Part shown: positions 1 through 8,390 of the stretch, one piece after another | Layout of the letters: the number at the start of each line of letters is the position of its first letter | Position numbering within the stretch: the first letter of the stretch is position 1 | From: an uncultured Flammeovirgaceae bacterium | GTDB lineage: Bacteria; Bacteroidota; Bacteroidia; Cytophagales; Cyclobacteriaceae | Reading direction: 5' to 3' | Assembly (NCBI GenBank): GCA_946480685.1 | Contig: CAMLLI010000075.1 | Location: forward strand, 1-10,183 | DNA: 10,183 nt | Notes under the pieces: model-generated | The model's input: the letters and a program-made list of their open reading frames with translations, nothing else | What the model was told of the DNA's origin: nothing | Databases searched by the model: none | Program-made: the position numbers and the translations under genes

Positions 1-16
1 GCATCATTTTTTACAA

Positions 17-51
17 TGAGACGATTTATATATAGGATTGAGATGTCTTGT
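17..51. repeat. 35-bp dispersed intergenic repeat, copy 1
   Basis: This 35-bp stretch matches 8485-8519 in the same orientation with a single difference (T44 here, C8512 there). Its core is GACGATTTATATATAGGATT. The similarity probably extends leftwards to about base 4, because TCATTTTTTACAA here resembles TCATTTATAACCTG before the other copy. On the minus strand it contains two related heptamers (CATCTCA and CGTCTCA) separated by an AT-rich core with TATATATA. It lies about 220 bases beyond the stop codon of the esterase gene. No target-site duplication is visible around it. It could be a dispersed intergenic element or part of a 3' regulatory structure; the function is unknown. Confidence 0.75.
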
Positions 52-70
52 GAAGTATAGAATACATGAA

Positions 71-109
71 TTTAGCGTTGGATAACGCTAAAGCAGTATG
101 ATTTTTTTT
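71..109. terminator. Perfect 9-bp hairpin followed by a T-run; possible terminator
   Basis: TTTAGCGTT (71-79) and AACGCTAAA (84-92) form a perfect 9-bp stem around a GGAT loop. Eight T residues follow at 102-109 on the plus strand, 9 bases after the stem, which is further away than in a classic intrinsic terminator. Read on the minus strand, the hairpin lies about 180-200 bases beyond the esterase stop and is followed only by the mildly T-rich TTCATGTATTCT. It may end transcripts from either side. A plus-strand gene beyond the left edge would be the best-oriented client, but none can be seen. Confidence 0.4.
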
Positions 110-214
110 ACGCAGGCTGTCGTTTATAGAATCATAAAAAAGCAACGGATGCACGGCGTGGATAAAAATATAGTATATCAGCTTCTTAATATATACAGCC
201 ATCATATAGTTACA

Positions 215-249
215 GCATGGTCGCGTGAAACACCTTCACACAACCATGC
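215..249 (-). other. Two-tier hairpin just beyond the esterase stop codon
   Basis: GCATGGT (215-221) pairs perfectly with ACCATGC (243-249). Inside it, after a symmetric 3x3 internal loop, GTGAA (225-229) pairs with TTCAC (235-239) around a 5-base loop. In the minus-strand transcript this structure begins 26 bases after the esterase stop codon (275-277). There is no U-run after it, so it is not a textbook intrinsic terminator. It may protect the 3' end of the operon mRNA or form the structural part of a terminator. The pairing is seen directly; the role is inferred. Confidence 0.4.
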
Positions 250-274
250 GCATTGCTACGATATTAAACGGAGT

Positions 275-2251
275 TTATCGCTCAGTAATTCCCTTCCACT
301 CATCTGTTCGGAACGGGACTGCCGGTAAATGATCTGAATTTATAAGATTGCATTCCGGGTTATCTGCCCACGCATACCGCACCGCTACCGGTTCTGCTAC
401 TTTATCCGAATATACTATAACTTCATTCCCTTCAAGAATGGCGTTTGCCCAATAGAACTGTTTGTCTTTACCGGCTATTGCAAAACCTGTTATTTCCTTT
501 CCATCTTTTGCAGAAAGACCTGAGCCTGTATTTGTAAAACTGATGCGGATGCGATTGCCTTCCTTCCTATAGGTCTTATACATGGGACCGCATGCTATAC
601 CATCTTGTTTATAGACAATCTTGTTGGCAACTAAAGCCAGCCGATATCCCACGTCCTGCTTATTTTTCGGATGAATATCATTCGCTTCTCCAATATCAAT
701 AGCGCAGGCCATACCGGTATTGGGTTGTGAAAGTGTGAGCGATTGTGCTTCTCTTAATTCGGCCCACGAACTTTCCGATGGAAGCTGTTTTGTTTTCATA
801 TAGTTTGCCAACTGAACAAACAGGAACGGAAGATTTCCCTGCTGCCAGCGCTGACGCCAGTCGGTTATCAGCATCGGAAATAAAGTTCTGTAATCGTGCG
901 CTGCATAAGCATTTGATTCACCCTGATACCAGATAAATCCTTTGATGCCGTACGGGATCAGCGGGTATATCATTGCATTAAAAAGCACGGTAGGATAATA
1001 TTGATAGTTGAGCATTTTCGGAAAGGCAGGTTCGAGATCTTTTTTATACAACCAGTTACCCGCCAGGGAAAATTTAGAAGTACCATCCGCTATATATATA
1101 TCTTCGGCCGGTGGATTCAAACCACCACCACCCCACAGCATGGCTATCCTTACGGCTATCGTATTCTCACCTTGCCGTACCAAATGTGCCGGTATGGTAA
1201 ACGAATGGGTAGCATTGGAATTCCAGATATTCTTACATATCTCCTGTCCGTTGAAATATAGGGAGTAGTTCATCTCCGGATGTCCGAGACTGATGGTTAA
1301 ATCTTTCTTCGTGAACGTTTCAGGTAGTGTCACTTTCTTTCGTAACCAAACCATTCCTTCATAACTACCAATTCCGAAATCTTTTACCACCTTCGGCATT
1401 TCAATGGTTGTCCAGTTAGCATCATTGTAGTCAGTGGCCGAAACAGTTTTATCTGTATTATTTTGAGGATTGTAAACTATATTCCAGATGCGAACCCAGT
1501 TCAAACTATCCGCGAGCAGATCTTCGCGGTCGAGCGTGAGTGTATCGTTACTGAGTGTTTTTGCTTTGGTAATTGGTGAAGTCAGCAACATGTCGCGACT
1601 CGTCCAGGCTTCTATTGGAGTGCCGCCCCAGGTACTTTGAATAATTCCAACCGGAACGTTCTGATCACCATGAATCTTACGGGCAAAATAGTAAGCGACC
1701 GCTGACCACTCTTTTACATGGGTTGAATCACAAATTTTCCATTTACCACCACGCAGGTTGGATTGAGGTTTTAATTGCTTATCCTGCTCAACAACTAAAA
1801 AGCGAATTTGCGGAAAGTTAGCCTTTGCAATTTCTGACTTTGCATCTTTTGCCTGTTGTACCTGCCACTCCATGTTCGACTGACCGGAGGCGAGCCACAC
1901 ATCACCAATGAGAATTTCTTTCAGACTAATTTTAGAGTCAGTTTTACCCGACTCTGCAACTTCAAGTATATAGGGGCCGCCTGCTTTCAATACCGGAAAC
2001 TTGACTTGCCATGTCCCTTCTTTGTTGGCTGTTGTTGTTGCCTGTATATTTCCAAGTTTAGCAATGATGTGTGCACCCGGAGTTGCATTTCCCCACACCG
2101 GAATTCTGATACCTCTTTGCAACACCATACCATCTCCAAACACTTTCGGCAAGGTGATTTGCGCATGCGTATATATTGGAAGAAAAAATACTATTAATAA
2201 CGAAAGCAGAATTTGTATACGGAATCTCATTAATCTATTTCTTAAAATCAT
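275..2251 (-). CDS. SGNH-type sialate O-acetylesterase / DUF303 family carbohydrate acetylesterase, exported
   Basis: This 658-residue protein is predicted to remove O-acetyl groups from a carbohydrate. Residues 1-30 form a signal peptide (basic start, hydrophobic 13-25, likely cleavage after THA). The SGNH fold is shown by GQSNM at 123-127 (nucleophile Ser125), WGGTPIEAW at 208-216, WYQGESNA at 441-448 and the DIH pair (Asp525, His527). Residues of about 255-395 interrupt the esterase fold with a jelly-roll-like insert, as is usual in the family. There is no T9SS tail, so a periplasmic location is likely. The gene follows the GH74 gene by 59 bases with no visible promoter between, suggesting co-transcription. 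The start at 2251 was chosen because an ATG 4 bases upstream runs straight into a stop; Met8 is an alternative. Family members are often named sialate O-acetylesterase, but some related enzymes (CAZy CE20) deacetylate xyloglucan. With GH74 next door, acetyl-xyloglucan is the more plausible substrate, though this is inferred. Confidence 0.9.
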   Translation of the reverse strand: MILRNRLMRFRIQILLSLLIVFFLPIYTHAQITLPKVFGDGMVLQRGIRIPVWGNATPGAHIIAKLGNIQATTTANKEGTWQVKFPVLKAGGPYILEVAESGKTDSKISLKEILIGDVWLASGQSNMEWQVQQAKDAKSEIAKANFPQIRFLVVEQDKQLKPQSNLRGGKWKICDSTHVKEWSAVAYYFARKIHGDQNVPVGIIQSTWGGTPIEAWTSRDMLLTSPITKAKTLSNDTLTLDREDLLADSLNWVRIWNIVYNPQNNTDKTVSATDYNDANWTTIEMPKVVKDFGIGSYEGMVWLRKKVTLPETFTKKDLTISLGHPEMNYSLYFNGQEICKNIWNSNATHSFTIPAHLVRQGENTIAVRIAMLWGGGGLNPPAEDIYIADGTSKFSLAGNWLYKKDLEPAFPKMLNYQYYPTVLFNAMIYPLIPYGIKGFIWYQGESNAYAAHDYRTLFPMLITDWRQRWQQGNLPFLFVQLANYMKTKQLPSESSWAELREAQSLTLSQPNTGMACAIDIGEANDIHPKNKQDVGYRLALVANKIVYKQDGIACGPMYKTYRKEGNRIRISFTNTGSGLSAKDGKEITGFAIAGKDKQFYWANAILEGNEVIVYSDKVAEPVAVRYAWADNPECNLINSDHLPAVPFRTDEWKGITER

Positions 2252-2310
2252 TTCATTTTTTTAAAGCAGGATTTACCCGTCAGCCTATATTTTCAATCCT
2301 CATCGAAGGA

Positions 2311-4755
2311 TCATTTCTTAACTGCTCTTCTAATCGTCTTTGAACCCTGGTGATCAACCAGTTCGATGAGATATACTCCTGCAGGCAGGTCCTTCAGGGA
2401 TACTATGGCATTATCTCCCTGTATGCGAGCACTGCCTATCTGTTGACCTCGTTCGTTGAGAAGTGTAACGCTACGCAACGCACCTGCATTCGGAATGGTG
2501 ATCGTTGATGTTGTCGGATTGGGATACATCAATATACCCTGTGTACTTTCATCGTTAATGCCCGTCACAGTTTCCGGTTCCGGTTCCGGTTTGTTATTTG
2601 CATCATCCCAGTAAATTATACCTCTTCCACCGCCTGCGCTCATATATAGTCTTCCGGCAATGTTCATATCTCCGATCAGCAAGGGTGCACCTGCAAATTC
2701 ATTTGCATCGTCATTCATCCTGAGCCATGTAGCACCCTGATCTGTTGATCTGAAAAGACCTGTCACGCCAGACACCGTTCCCCAGATAAAAATTGTTGGA
2801 TAGCTGGATGGCGACATGGCCTTTCCTATACCTATCGATTTGCAGTACGTTACATCAGCTATAGTTATATAGGTCGCTCCATGATCGGTGGAATATTTTA
2901 ATCCATTGAAGCCAAGCGGCACCCACACATGCCCTTCATACCCGGGCACCGTGCGGATCAGGATGGGCTCCCATGGATGGTTCGCCGTTGTTCTGCCCGG
3001 TGTGCCTGCGAGTGTAAACGTAACTCCCTTATTGGAGCTTTTAAGCATCTCACCATTGGTTGGATTATATATATAGAAGTAATTCGCGTTTACCGGGTCT
3101 GCCACCGGGTTAGCATCTCCCAGTGATATACCCGAACAGCTTGACCAGCTCCCTCCATTGTTGGTCGTATAGTATGTCGTGGATGACCACGCAGGACAAT
3201 GCAATATAGTAGCGCCATCGGCACTGATCGCTACCCTTCCTGCTGAACCCATGTTTGTAGCAGAGCCCGTCCATGTAGAACCTTTGTCGGACGAATAGTA
3301 TATAACGTTTCCTCCGTTAGACGCTCGTACAACTTTGTTTGTGTTGCCCGCAGCATACGCGATGCTATGGTTATTCGGATCTGAAGGTGAAAGTCTTTGT
3401 GACGGATAAGAAGTGAGAGGCTCATGCACAAAGCCGGTTACATCTCCGAAAGAAGAAATAAGCGGACCTCCGGGAATACTTATCCCGTCTATGAAGGCTG
3501 TCTCTTCAATACCGATCACATCATATTTCCACGATGGATTTGTTGCTGTAATATTGGAGCAGGTATATACTCCGCCACCTCCTATCACACGTACTTTTAA
3601 CGGATCGGTGTGATCAAACTCAATACAGTCCATCCAGTTGACTGCTCCTCCGTTTGTCCAGCCCATGCCGTTAGCATCGTATGTGGCGTTGGTTCCGTTT
3701 TTAAGTGTCCAGGTTAACCCGCCATCCGTGGAGAGAAATATAAAATCTCCCCAGCCCGTACCAAACTGGTTGTTCCAATACATACCGCAGGTGGAGACCA
3801 ATACGCGGTTAACATTGTTGGGATCTATACTTACACCTCCGTATGGATAATCCTGCCAATGAGCAGGCGTAACGTTTGTCCATACACCTGTTGAGGTATT
3901 GAGTTTATATACTTTGCCCAATCCGCCACTGGACGCAGGACCTGCATCATCAGCATGGGTAACGTACATGGTTGTTCCCTGCAAAGCTACCCGGTGTGGC
4001 ATGAAGCTGGTGGTTGCCGAAATATCAGTAAAGGTCGCGCCTCCGTTTGTGCTCTTATAAATATTCGCGCCACCGGTGCGGGAAACACCTATATATATAG
4101 TTTGAGTCGCACCCCCTACTACGCTGCTGGAAGGATCAAAAAGAACAAAGCATATTCCGTTTTCATTTGGCGTAGTGGTTACGCCACTCCAGGCGAGGTT
4201 CCAGGTAACACCGGCATCTGTACTCTTCCACAAGCCATTGGCCCGGGTTCCGCAGTATAGTATATTACTGTTCTTCGGATCTACAGCAAGACGTTCTCCG
4301 TTGCCGCGGCCGCTTCCATTTCCATGCGCTTTAAATTTAGACGTAACGTCTGTATAGGTGAATGTCTTTCCTTTGTCAGTGGATTTTAATATAGCCGTTC
4401 TTCCGTTGTTGATATAGGATGTACCGCAGAGCATATATATAGTATTGGGATTCTGCGGATCGAGTGCCAAAGCCTCAACACCAATAAATCCGTTCTCTGA
4501 CTCGTTGAGCCAGTCCATCAGCTGAACCCATTTATTGTTGGCAGCATCCCAGCGGTAAGCTCCGCCTACATCGGTGCGGCAATACATATCACCGGATGTT
4601 TTATGGGTGATGATTCCGGTCACAAATCCGCCACCTCCAATCGGTACGTTCTTCCAGATATAGTTTTCAGTTTGTGATCGTCCTGCTATCGGAGCAATTA
4701 CGAAAAGTAAAATTGCCAGGACAGTTTTCAAGATGGTTGTAAAAATCAGGCGCAT
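2311..4755 (-). CDS. GH74 xyloglucanase-type endoglucanase with T9SS C-terminal sorting domain
   Basis: This 814-residue protein is predicted to hydrolyse the beta-1,4-glucan backbone of xyloglucan outside the cell. Residues 1-28 are a signal peptide (hydrophobic 9-24). Residues of about 31-720 match GH74: the opening WKNVPIGGGGFVTGI (34-48), RTDVGGAYRWD (60-70) with Asp62 at the position of the catalytic base, GNGERLAVDP (151-160), and GDVTGF (437-442) with Asp438 at the position of the catalytic acid. Repeated STDxGxTW-like motifs (for example 125-131, 178-185, 342-349, 670-677) mark the blades of the two seven-bladed propellers. A PEPEPE linker (723-728) leads to a T9SS type A sorting domain (about 738-814, with MYPNPTTSTI and LPAGVYLIEL), which would direct the enzyme to the surface or outside. 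Length fits a single GH74 module plus tag. It lies 159 bases after the sensor gene. Xyloglucan is inferred from the family; some members act on other beta-glucans. Confidence 0.92.
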   Translation of the reverse strand: MRLIFTTILKTVLAILLFVIAPIAGRSQTENYIWKNVPIGGGGFVTGIITHKTSGDMYCRTDVGGAYRWDAANNKWVQLMDWLNESENGFIGVEALALDPQNPNTIYMLCGTSYINNGRTAILKSTDKGKTFTYTDVTSKFKAHGNGSGRGNGERLAVDPKNSNILYCGTRANGLWKSTDAGVTWNLAWSGVTTTPNENGICFVLFDPSSSVVGGATQTIYIGVSRTGGANIYKSTNGGATFTDISATTSFMPHRVALQGTTMYVTHADDAGPASSGGLGKVYKLNTSTGVWTNVTPAHWQDYPYGGVSIDPNNVNRVLVSTCGMYWNNQFGTGWGDFIFLSTDGGLTWTLKNGTNATYDANGMGWTNGGAVNWMDCIEFDHTDPLKVRVIGGGGVYTCSNITATNPSWKYDVIGIEETAFIDGISIPGGPLISSFGDVTGFVHEPLTSYPSQRLSPSDPNNHSIAYAAGNTNKVVRASNGGNVIYYSSDKGSTWTGSATNMGSAGRVAISADGATILHCPAWSSTTYYTTNNGGSWSSCSGISLGDANPVADPVNANYFYIYNPTNGEMLKSSNKGVTFTLAGTPGRTTANHPWEPILIRTVPGYEGHVWVPLGFNGLKYSTDHGATYITIADVTYCKSIGIGKAMSPSSYPTIFIWGTVSGVTGLFRSTDQGATWLRMNDDANEFAGAPLLIGDMNIAGRLYMSAGGGRGIIYWDDANNKPEPEPETVTGINDESTQGILMYPNPTTSTITIPNAGALRSVTLLNERGQQIGSARIQGDNAIVSLKDLPAGVYLIELVDHQGSKTIRRAVKK

Positions 4756-4785
4756 AATGTCTGGGTTTAAAAGTCTTCAACATCC

Positions 4786-4806
4786 TCCGTGCTCACCGAA
4801 CACGAA
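4786..4806 (-). other. Possible leader hairpin before the GH74 gene
   Basis: In the minus-strand RNA, bases 4806-4798 (TTCGTGTTC) can pair with 4794-4786 (GAGCACGGA) around a 3-base loop. This gives a 9-bp stem with two G-U pairs, about 30 bases before the GH74 start codon. The pairing works less well on the plus strand because the G-U pairs become A-C, which is what a minus-strand RNA structure would show. There is no U-run directly after it. It could tune translation or separate sensor and GH74 expression, or it could be chance in a 159-base gap. Confidence 0.25.
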
Positions 4807-4914
4807 CTCGCAATGTATGTTACACGACTCTGCCTGACGGGTATTGAAAGTCCAAAATAACTGGTGTAAGCGTATAAATCCGGTGAAAATCTTCGTATGC
4901 AGCGGTTGTTGATC

Positions 4915-7900
4915 TCAGCTATGTTTAAAAGAAAGGTAGAAACAGGTACCTTCATCAGGCCTACTCACTACATCAATCTTGCCACCCAGGGAAGAAACCT
5001 GCGTCTTCACCAAAAAGAGTCCTATACCTTTTCCCTCAACATGTGAATGAAACCGGCTGTATAGCATAAACAGTTTGTCCTTGTATACATTCAGGTCCAT
5101 ACCAAGCCCGTTGTCGCGAATCGTTAAGCTGAACCAACCATCCCGAACTTCGGAATGTATAGCGATCACCGGTTTTCTATTGGGATGTCGATACTTGATT
5201 GCATTGCTCACCAAATTCATTAATATACTATGGATGTACGGCTTAACCGCCAGCATCGTATCACCGCTTGAAAAGTTCTCGATGAACGTTGTACGTGTAT
5301 CCTGGATCTCTCTTTCAAGATTTACTTTTATAAGACGCAGTTCTTCCTGGAGATTAACGGGGACAATCACGGATGTAGAATTTCTGCGCATTTCCAGTAC
5401 TGTATTCAGATCTTTCACCACGCGATCCAACTCACGTGCCGTGAATACAATCTTATCGGCAATCGACAGTGTCTCCTGCAAATCACTCTTACACATATCC
5501 AGTACATTACCAAGACCTAATATCCTCGCTACCGGAGCACGTAAATTGTGAGCGGAAATAAAAGCAAACTGCTCAAGTTGCTGGTTATACTCAACTATAT
5601 CGCGCGTGCGTTCTTCCACCTCGGCTTCCAGCGTTTCATTGCGAACAATTATTTCTTTATTCTGTTTTTCAATGATCTGCCGGGCTTCTTCCAATTCAAC
5701 AATCTGTGCCGACACGATATCGCGTTGTGCCGAGATCTCTTCCTGACTCTGTATAAGTTCTTCCTGACTTTCGAGAAGACTTCTATTCCTGCGCTCAAGT
5801 TCCTCGGTTCTATTTTTCACTTGAAGTTCCAGCACCGTATTCCGTTCTTCAATACTTCGAACCCGCAATTTATACAACGACAAAAGTGCTGTGCTCAGTA
5901 CTACCATACCGATCAGTGCAGCCCACCACGTACGCCACCACGCAGGAAGTATACGGATTGTTAAGGTAGCACCTTGCTCGTTGGGCATGCCATCTTTATT
6001 CCGGGCCTTTACCCTGAACGTATATATACCCGGATCAAGGTTGGTAAATATAACAGACCGTTGGTTGTCAACATAATTCCAATCGTTATGAAAACCCTCC
6101 AACTTAAAAGCATACTGATTTTTAGCGGTGGCTGTAAAGTTTAATGCCACGTACTTCAGAGAAAAGAAATTGTAGTCAGCAGGAAGCGTTATCATATCGG
6201 TTTCGCTGATCTGTTGTTGCAATATACCTTTTGAATCTCCGGGCCTTGCCGGTTCATTGCGAATGCGTAATTCCGTGATATATACCGGCGGTATAAATAA
6301 ATTCTTGTGCACACTATCCGGATTGAAGACACAGACACCTTTACCGGCAAAGAAAAAATTTCCAACACTGTCGCGAAAGCAAGAACCCGGTTTAAAATTA
6401 CTTTCCGGGAGCCCGTCTGCCCGATCATAGCATCGAATGCCTTGACCGGTCGAATTGAGCCGTGATATACCGGCCGTTGTAGCCACCCAGAGGTTGCCGG
6501 CTTTATCTTCAAGCATACTCTGCACTATATTTTCAGGCAATCCATCCTGTGTGGTATATCGCCGTTGAAACCTGCCGTCTGCAATAAGATGTAAACCTTT
6601 CTGTGTACCGACCCAAAGTCGTCCGTCCTTGTCCTCGAATATGCTATTACACACTCCGCTTACCTGGATAGAGTCGAAGTGTGCTGTTGTCTCAAACCGA
6701 GTCAGCTTCCTTTGCAGCGGATCATATCGCAACAACTCTTCAATAGTTCCCACCCATATATTTCCCTTTTTATCTTCATATACCTTCCGCATATATCCAT
6801 TGAAACTAAACTGTTTTTCACGGGCATATTTAAAGGTACCGGCCTCTATATCCGTGAGTATATTCAAGCCGCCATAGGTTGCTACCAGCAGCTTCTGAGT
6901 TTTAGTGGACTGACATATGGAGAATACATTTGGATTGGAAAGCGAACCTTTACGTTTCGGATCGGGCATATAGCGAATGAAAGTATCGCGCGCTTCATCA
7001 TACCGATTGAGTCCGCCTCCCCAGGTGCCGATCCATATACGGTGCTGATTATCTTCATATACCGCGAGTACCGCATCTGACCCGAGGCTTCCGGAAGCGG
7101 CAGTGTGCCGGTAACGTTTTATACCACGCGGTGATTTTACAACAAGACCATCTTCGGTACCAACCCACAGACGTTTTTTTGAATCCAGCAGAAGAGCATT
7201 TACTACATCATTCTCTACCGGCATATCTATTCCCATAAACGTTTGGTTCAACCGGTCCATCACCGCTATACCGTTGGAATAGGTTCCGATCCATACGCGT
7301 CCCTGCCGGTCTCCATACAACGCACGGATAGAATTATCCGCCAGCGATTCAGGATCGTTCTTATTTATCTGAAAGGTTAACAATTCATTTGTAACGGTAT
7401 TCAATCTGCACAAGCCGCTATTCTCAGTGCCAATCCAGAGATAATTACGATCTTTGCAAAGATGCAGTATATAATCTACCGGTAATGCAGGATTGGACTG
7501 TGTATTATATACTATATAGTTGTTGGTGGATATATCGTACTTCTGTAACCCGGCATCCGTAGCAATCCACAAATCATGCTTCCCTCCTTGTATGACTTCG
7601 CGCAATTTGGATGGCGGGCCTTGTCTTCGAATAACATTCTTTCTTAAATCCCAACGGAAAAGTCCAACGTCATGAATACCTACCCAGAATTCATGATCAG
7701 ATATAGGAATGAGCGAACGAACCGGGTGACAGGAATCAAATAAATTATAGTATCGCCCGCGACTGTTGTTCTTGTTTATCTGCTCCACAAAAGCTTTGTG
7801 GTTGCGTACACCTGAAATCCAAACGCTTGTACTGTCATCATGAAACCCGGCCACTTCACAGTTGAATGAATACTGTGGCAGTCTTCTGAAATTATCCTGC

Positions 7901-8241
7901 TGCCGGTTATATATATGCAGACCTCCGTTGCGCGTGCTTACCCATAACACACCACGACCATCCTCGAATATTCCGAGGATCGAATTTTTCAAAAGGCTGG
8001 GGGTATCACGGGCATCATTCCTATATATAGTGACATCGTAGCCATCAAATCGATTAAGTCCGTCTTCTGTACCGATCCATAGAAAGCCACGCGAATCCTG
8101 TAGTATACAGGATACATGAGGATTGGACAATGACACCGTTATTTTTAAGAAGTTAACTTTTTCTACAGGTGACTGCGTGAAAGCCTGCGGAGTCCAAAAG
8201 AACAACAGCAGTACAATACCCATCGCACGAATCGCAACCAT
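4915..8241 (-). CDS. Two-component-propeller sensor histidine kinase (Reg_prop, Y_Y_Y, HisKA, HATPase_c)
   Basis: This 1108-residue inner-membrane sensor has its input domain in the periplasm. A signal peptide or N-terminal anchor (about 1-23) is followed by about 13 Reg_prop repeats of the form D-x-x-G-x-[LIV]-W-[IV]-G-T (for example 49-67, 311-329, 397-415, 537-553), enough for two seven-bladed propellers. A Y_Y_Y domain (about 690-762) and one membrane helix (about 772-791) come next. A long coiled coil (about 797-890) precedes the kinase core: FISAHNLRAPVARI with phospho-acceptor His898, N box NLVSNAIKY (1009-1017), G1 DNGLGM (1043-1048) and G2 GKGIGL (1070-1075). All key catalytic motifs are intact. 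The protein ends after HATPase_c, so it has neither the receiver nor the AraC-type DNA-binding domain usual in hybrid systems of this family; a separate response regulator must be encoded elsewhere. Such sensors in Bacteroidota typically detect oligosaccharides, and the GH74 gene directly downstream makes xyloglucan fragments a reasonable ligand guess. Confidence 0.93.
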   Translation of the reverse strand: MVAIRAMGIVLLLFFWTPQAFTQSPVEKVNFLKITVSLSNPHVSCILQDSRGFLWIGTEDGLNRFDGYDVTIYRNDARDTPSLLKNSILGIFEDGRGVLWVSTRNGGLHIYNRQQDNFRRLPQYSFNCEVAGFHDDSTSVWISGVRNHKAFVEQINKNNSRGRYYNLFDSCHPVRSLIPISDHEFWVGIHDVGLFRWDLRKNVIRRQGPPSKLREVIQGGKHDLWIATDAGLQKYDISTNNYIVYNTQSNPALPVDYILHLCKDRNYLWIGTENSGLCRLNTVTNELLTFQINKNDPESLADNSIRALYGDRQGRVWIGTYSNGIAVMDRLNQTFMGIDMPVENDVVNALLLDSKKRLWVGTEDGLVVKSPRGIKRYRHTAASGSLGSDAVLAVYEDNQHRIWIGTWGGGLNRYDEARDTFIRYMPDPKRKGSLSNPNVFSICQSTKTQKLLVATYGGLNILTDIEAGTFKYAREKQFSFNGYMRKVYEDKKGNIWVGTIEELLRYDPLQRKLTRFETTAHFDSIQVSGVCNSIFEDKDGRLWVGTQKGLHLIADGRFQRRYTTQDGLPENIVQSMLEDKAGNLWVATTAGISRLNSTGQGIRCYDRADGLPESNFKPGSCFRDSVGNFFFAGKGVCVFNPDSVHKNLFIPPVYITELRIRNEPARPGDSKGILQQQISETDMITLPADYNFFSLKYVALNFTATAKNQYAFKLEGFHNDWNYVDNQRSVIFTNLDPGIYTFRVKARNKDGMPNEQGATLTIRILPAWWRTWWAALIGMVVLSTALLSLYKLRVRSIEERNTVLELQVKNRTEELERRNRSLLESQEELIQSQEEISAQRDIVSAQIVELEEARQIIEKQNKEIIVRNETLEAEVEERTRDIVEYNQQLEQFAFISAHNLRAPVARILGLGNVLDMCKSDLQETLSIADKIVFTARELDRVVKDLNTVLEMRRNSTSVIVPVNLQEELRLIKVNLEREIQDTRTTFIENFSSGDTMLAVKPYIHSILMNLVSNAIKYRHPNRKPVIAIHSEVRDGWFSLTIRDNGLGMDLNVYKDKLFMLYSRFHSHVEGKGIGLFLVKTQVSSLGGKIDVVSRPDEGTCFYLSFKHS

Positions 8242-8347
8242 GTTTTGTGTTCTGATATAAAGCCTCGTAGTTGCCCTAATCTTTTACAGCATTCCGAAAC
8301 TGTTGTCATCCATGATGTATACAATTACAGAATGTCAGGGCAACGAA

Positions 8348-8378
8348 CAAATTTATGGTCGAAGGTAAATTGTGGAAA
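8348..8378 (-). promoter_or_regulatory. Bacteroidota-type promoter for the sensor gene
   Basis: Read on the minus strand, TAAATTTG (8355-8348) is an exact match to the -7 consensus TAnnTTTG. TTTC (8378-8375) sits 19 bases upstream, in place of the TTTG -33 element and at the expected spacing. Transcription would start near 8341, leaving a leader of about 100 bases before the sensor start codon at 8241. This is the only full -7 match found in the intergenic regions of the window, so it may drive the sensor, GH74 and esterase genes together. Confidence 0.55.
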
Positions 8379-8390
8379 TGAACTTGCGTA

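Noticed and set aside
98..328. 76-codon plus-strand open frame at the left end
   Set aside because: It runs through two hairpins and over the esterase 3' end, with no recognisable domain and a composition unlike a real protein.
2296..2311. Small hairpin (ATCCT/AGGAT) just after the GH74 stop codon
   Set aside because: Only 5 bp with no U-run after it, which is expected by chance; not a credible terminator.
4853..4860. TTATTTTG on the minus strand as a GH74 promoter -7 element
   Set aside because: It differs from TAnnTTTG at a key position and no TTTG-like -33 element lies 18-21 bases upstream.
4767..4955. 62-codon minus-strand open frame between sensor and GH74 genes
   Set aside because: It overlaps the sensor's last codons in another frame, lacks any recognisable motif and covers the putative leader hairpin; chance is the simplest explanation.
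5075..5964. Two long plus-strand frames (158 and 138 codons)
   Set aside because: They are antisense shadows of the kinase core and coiled coil of the sensor gene, with no family resemblance of their own.
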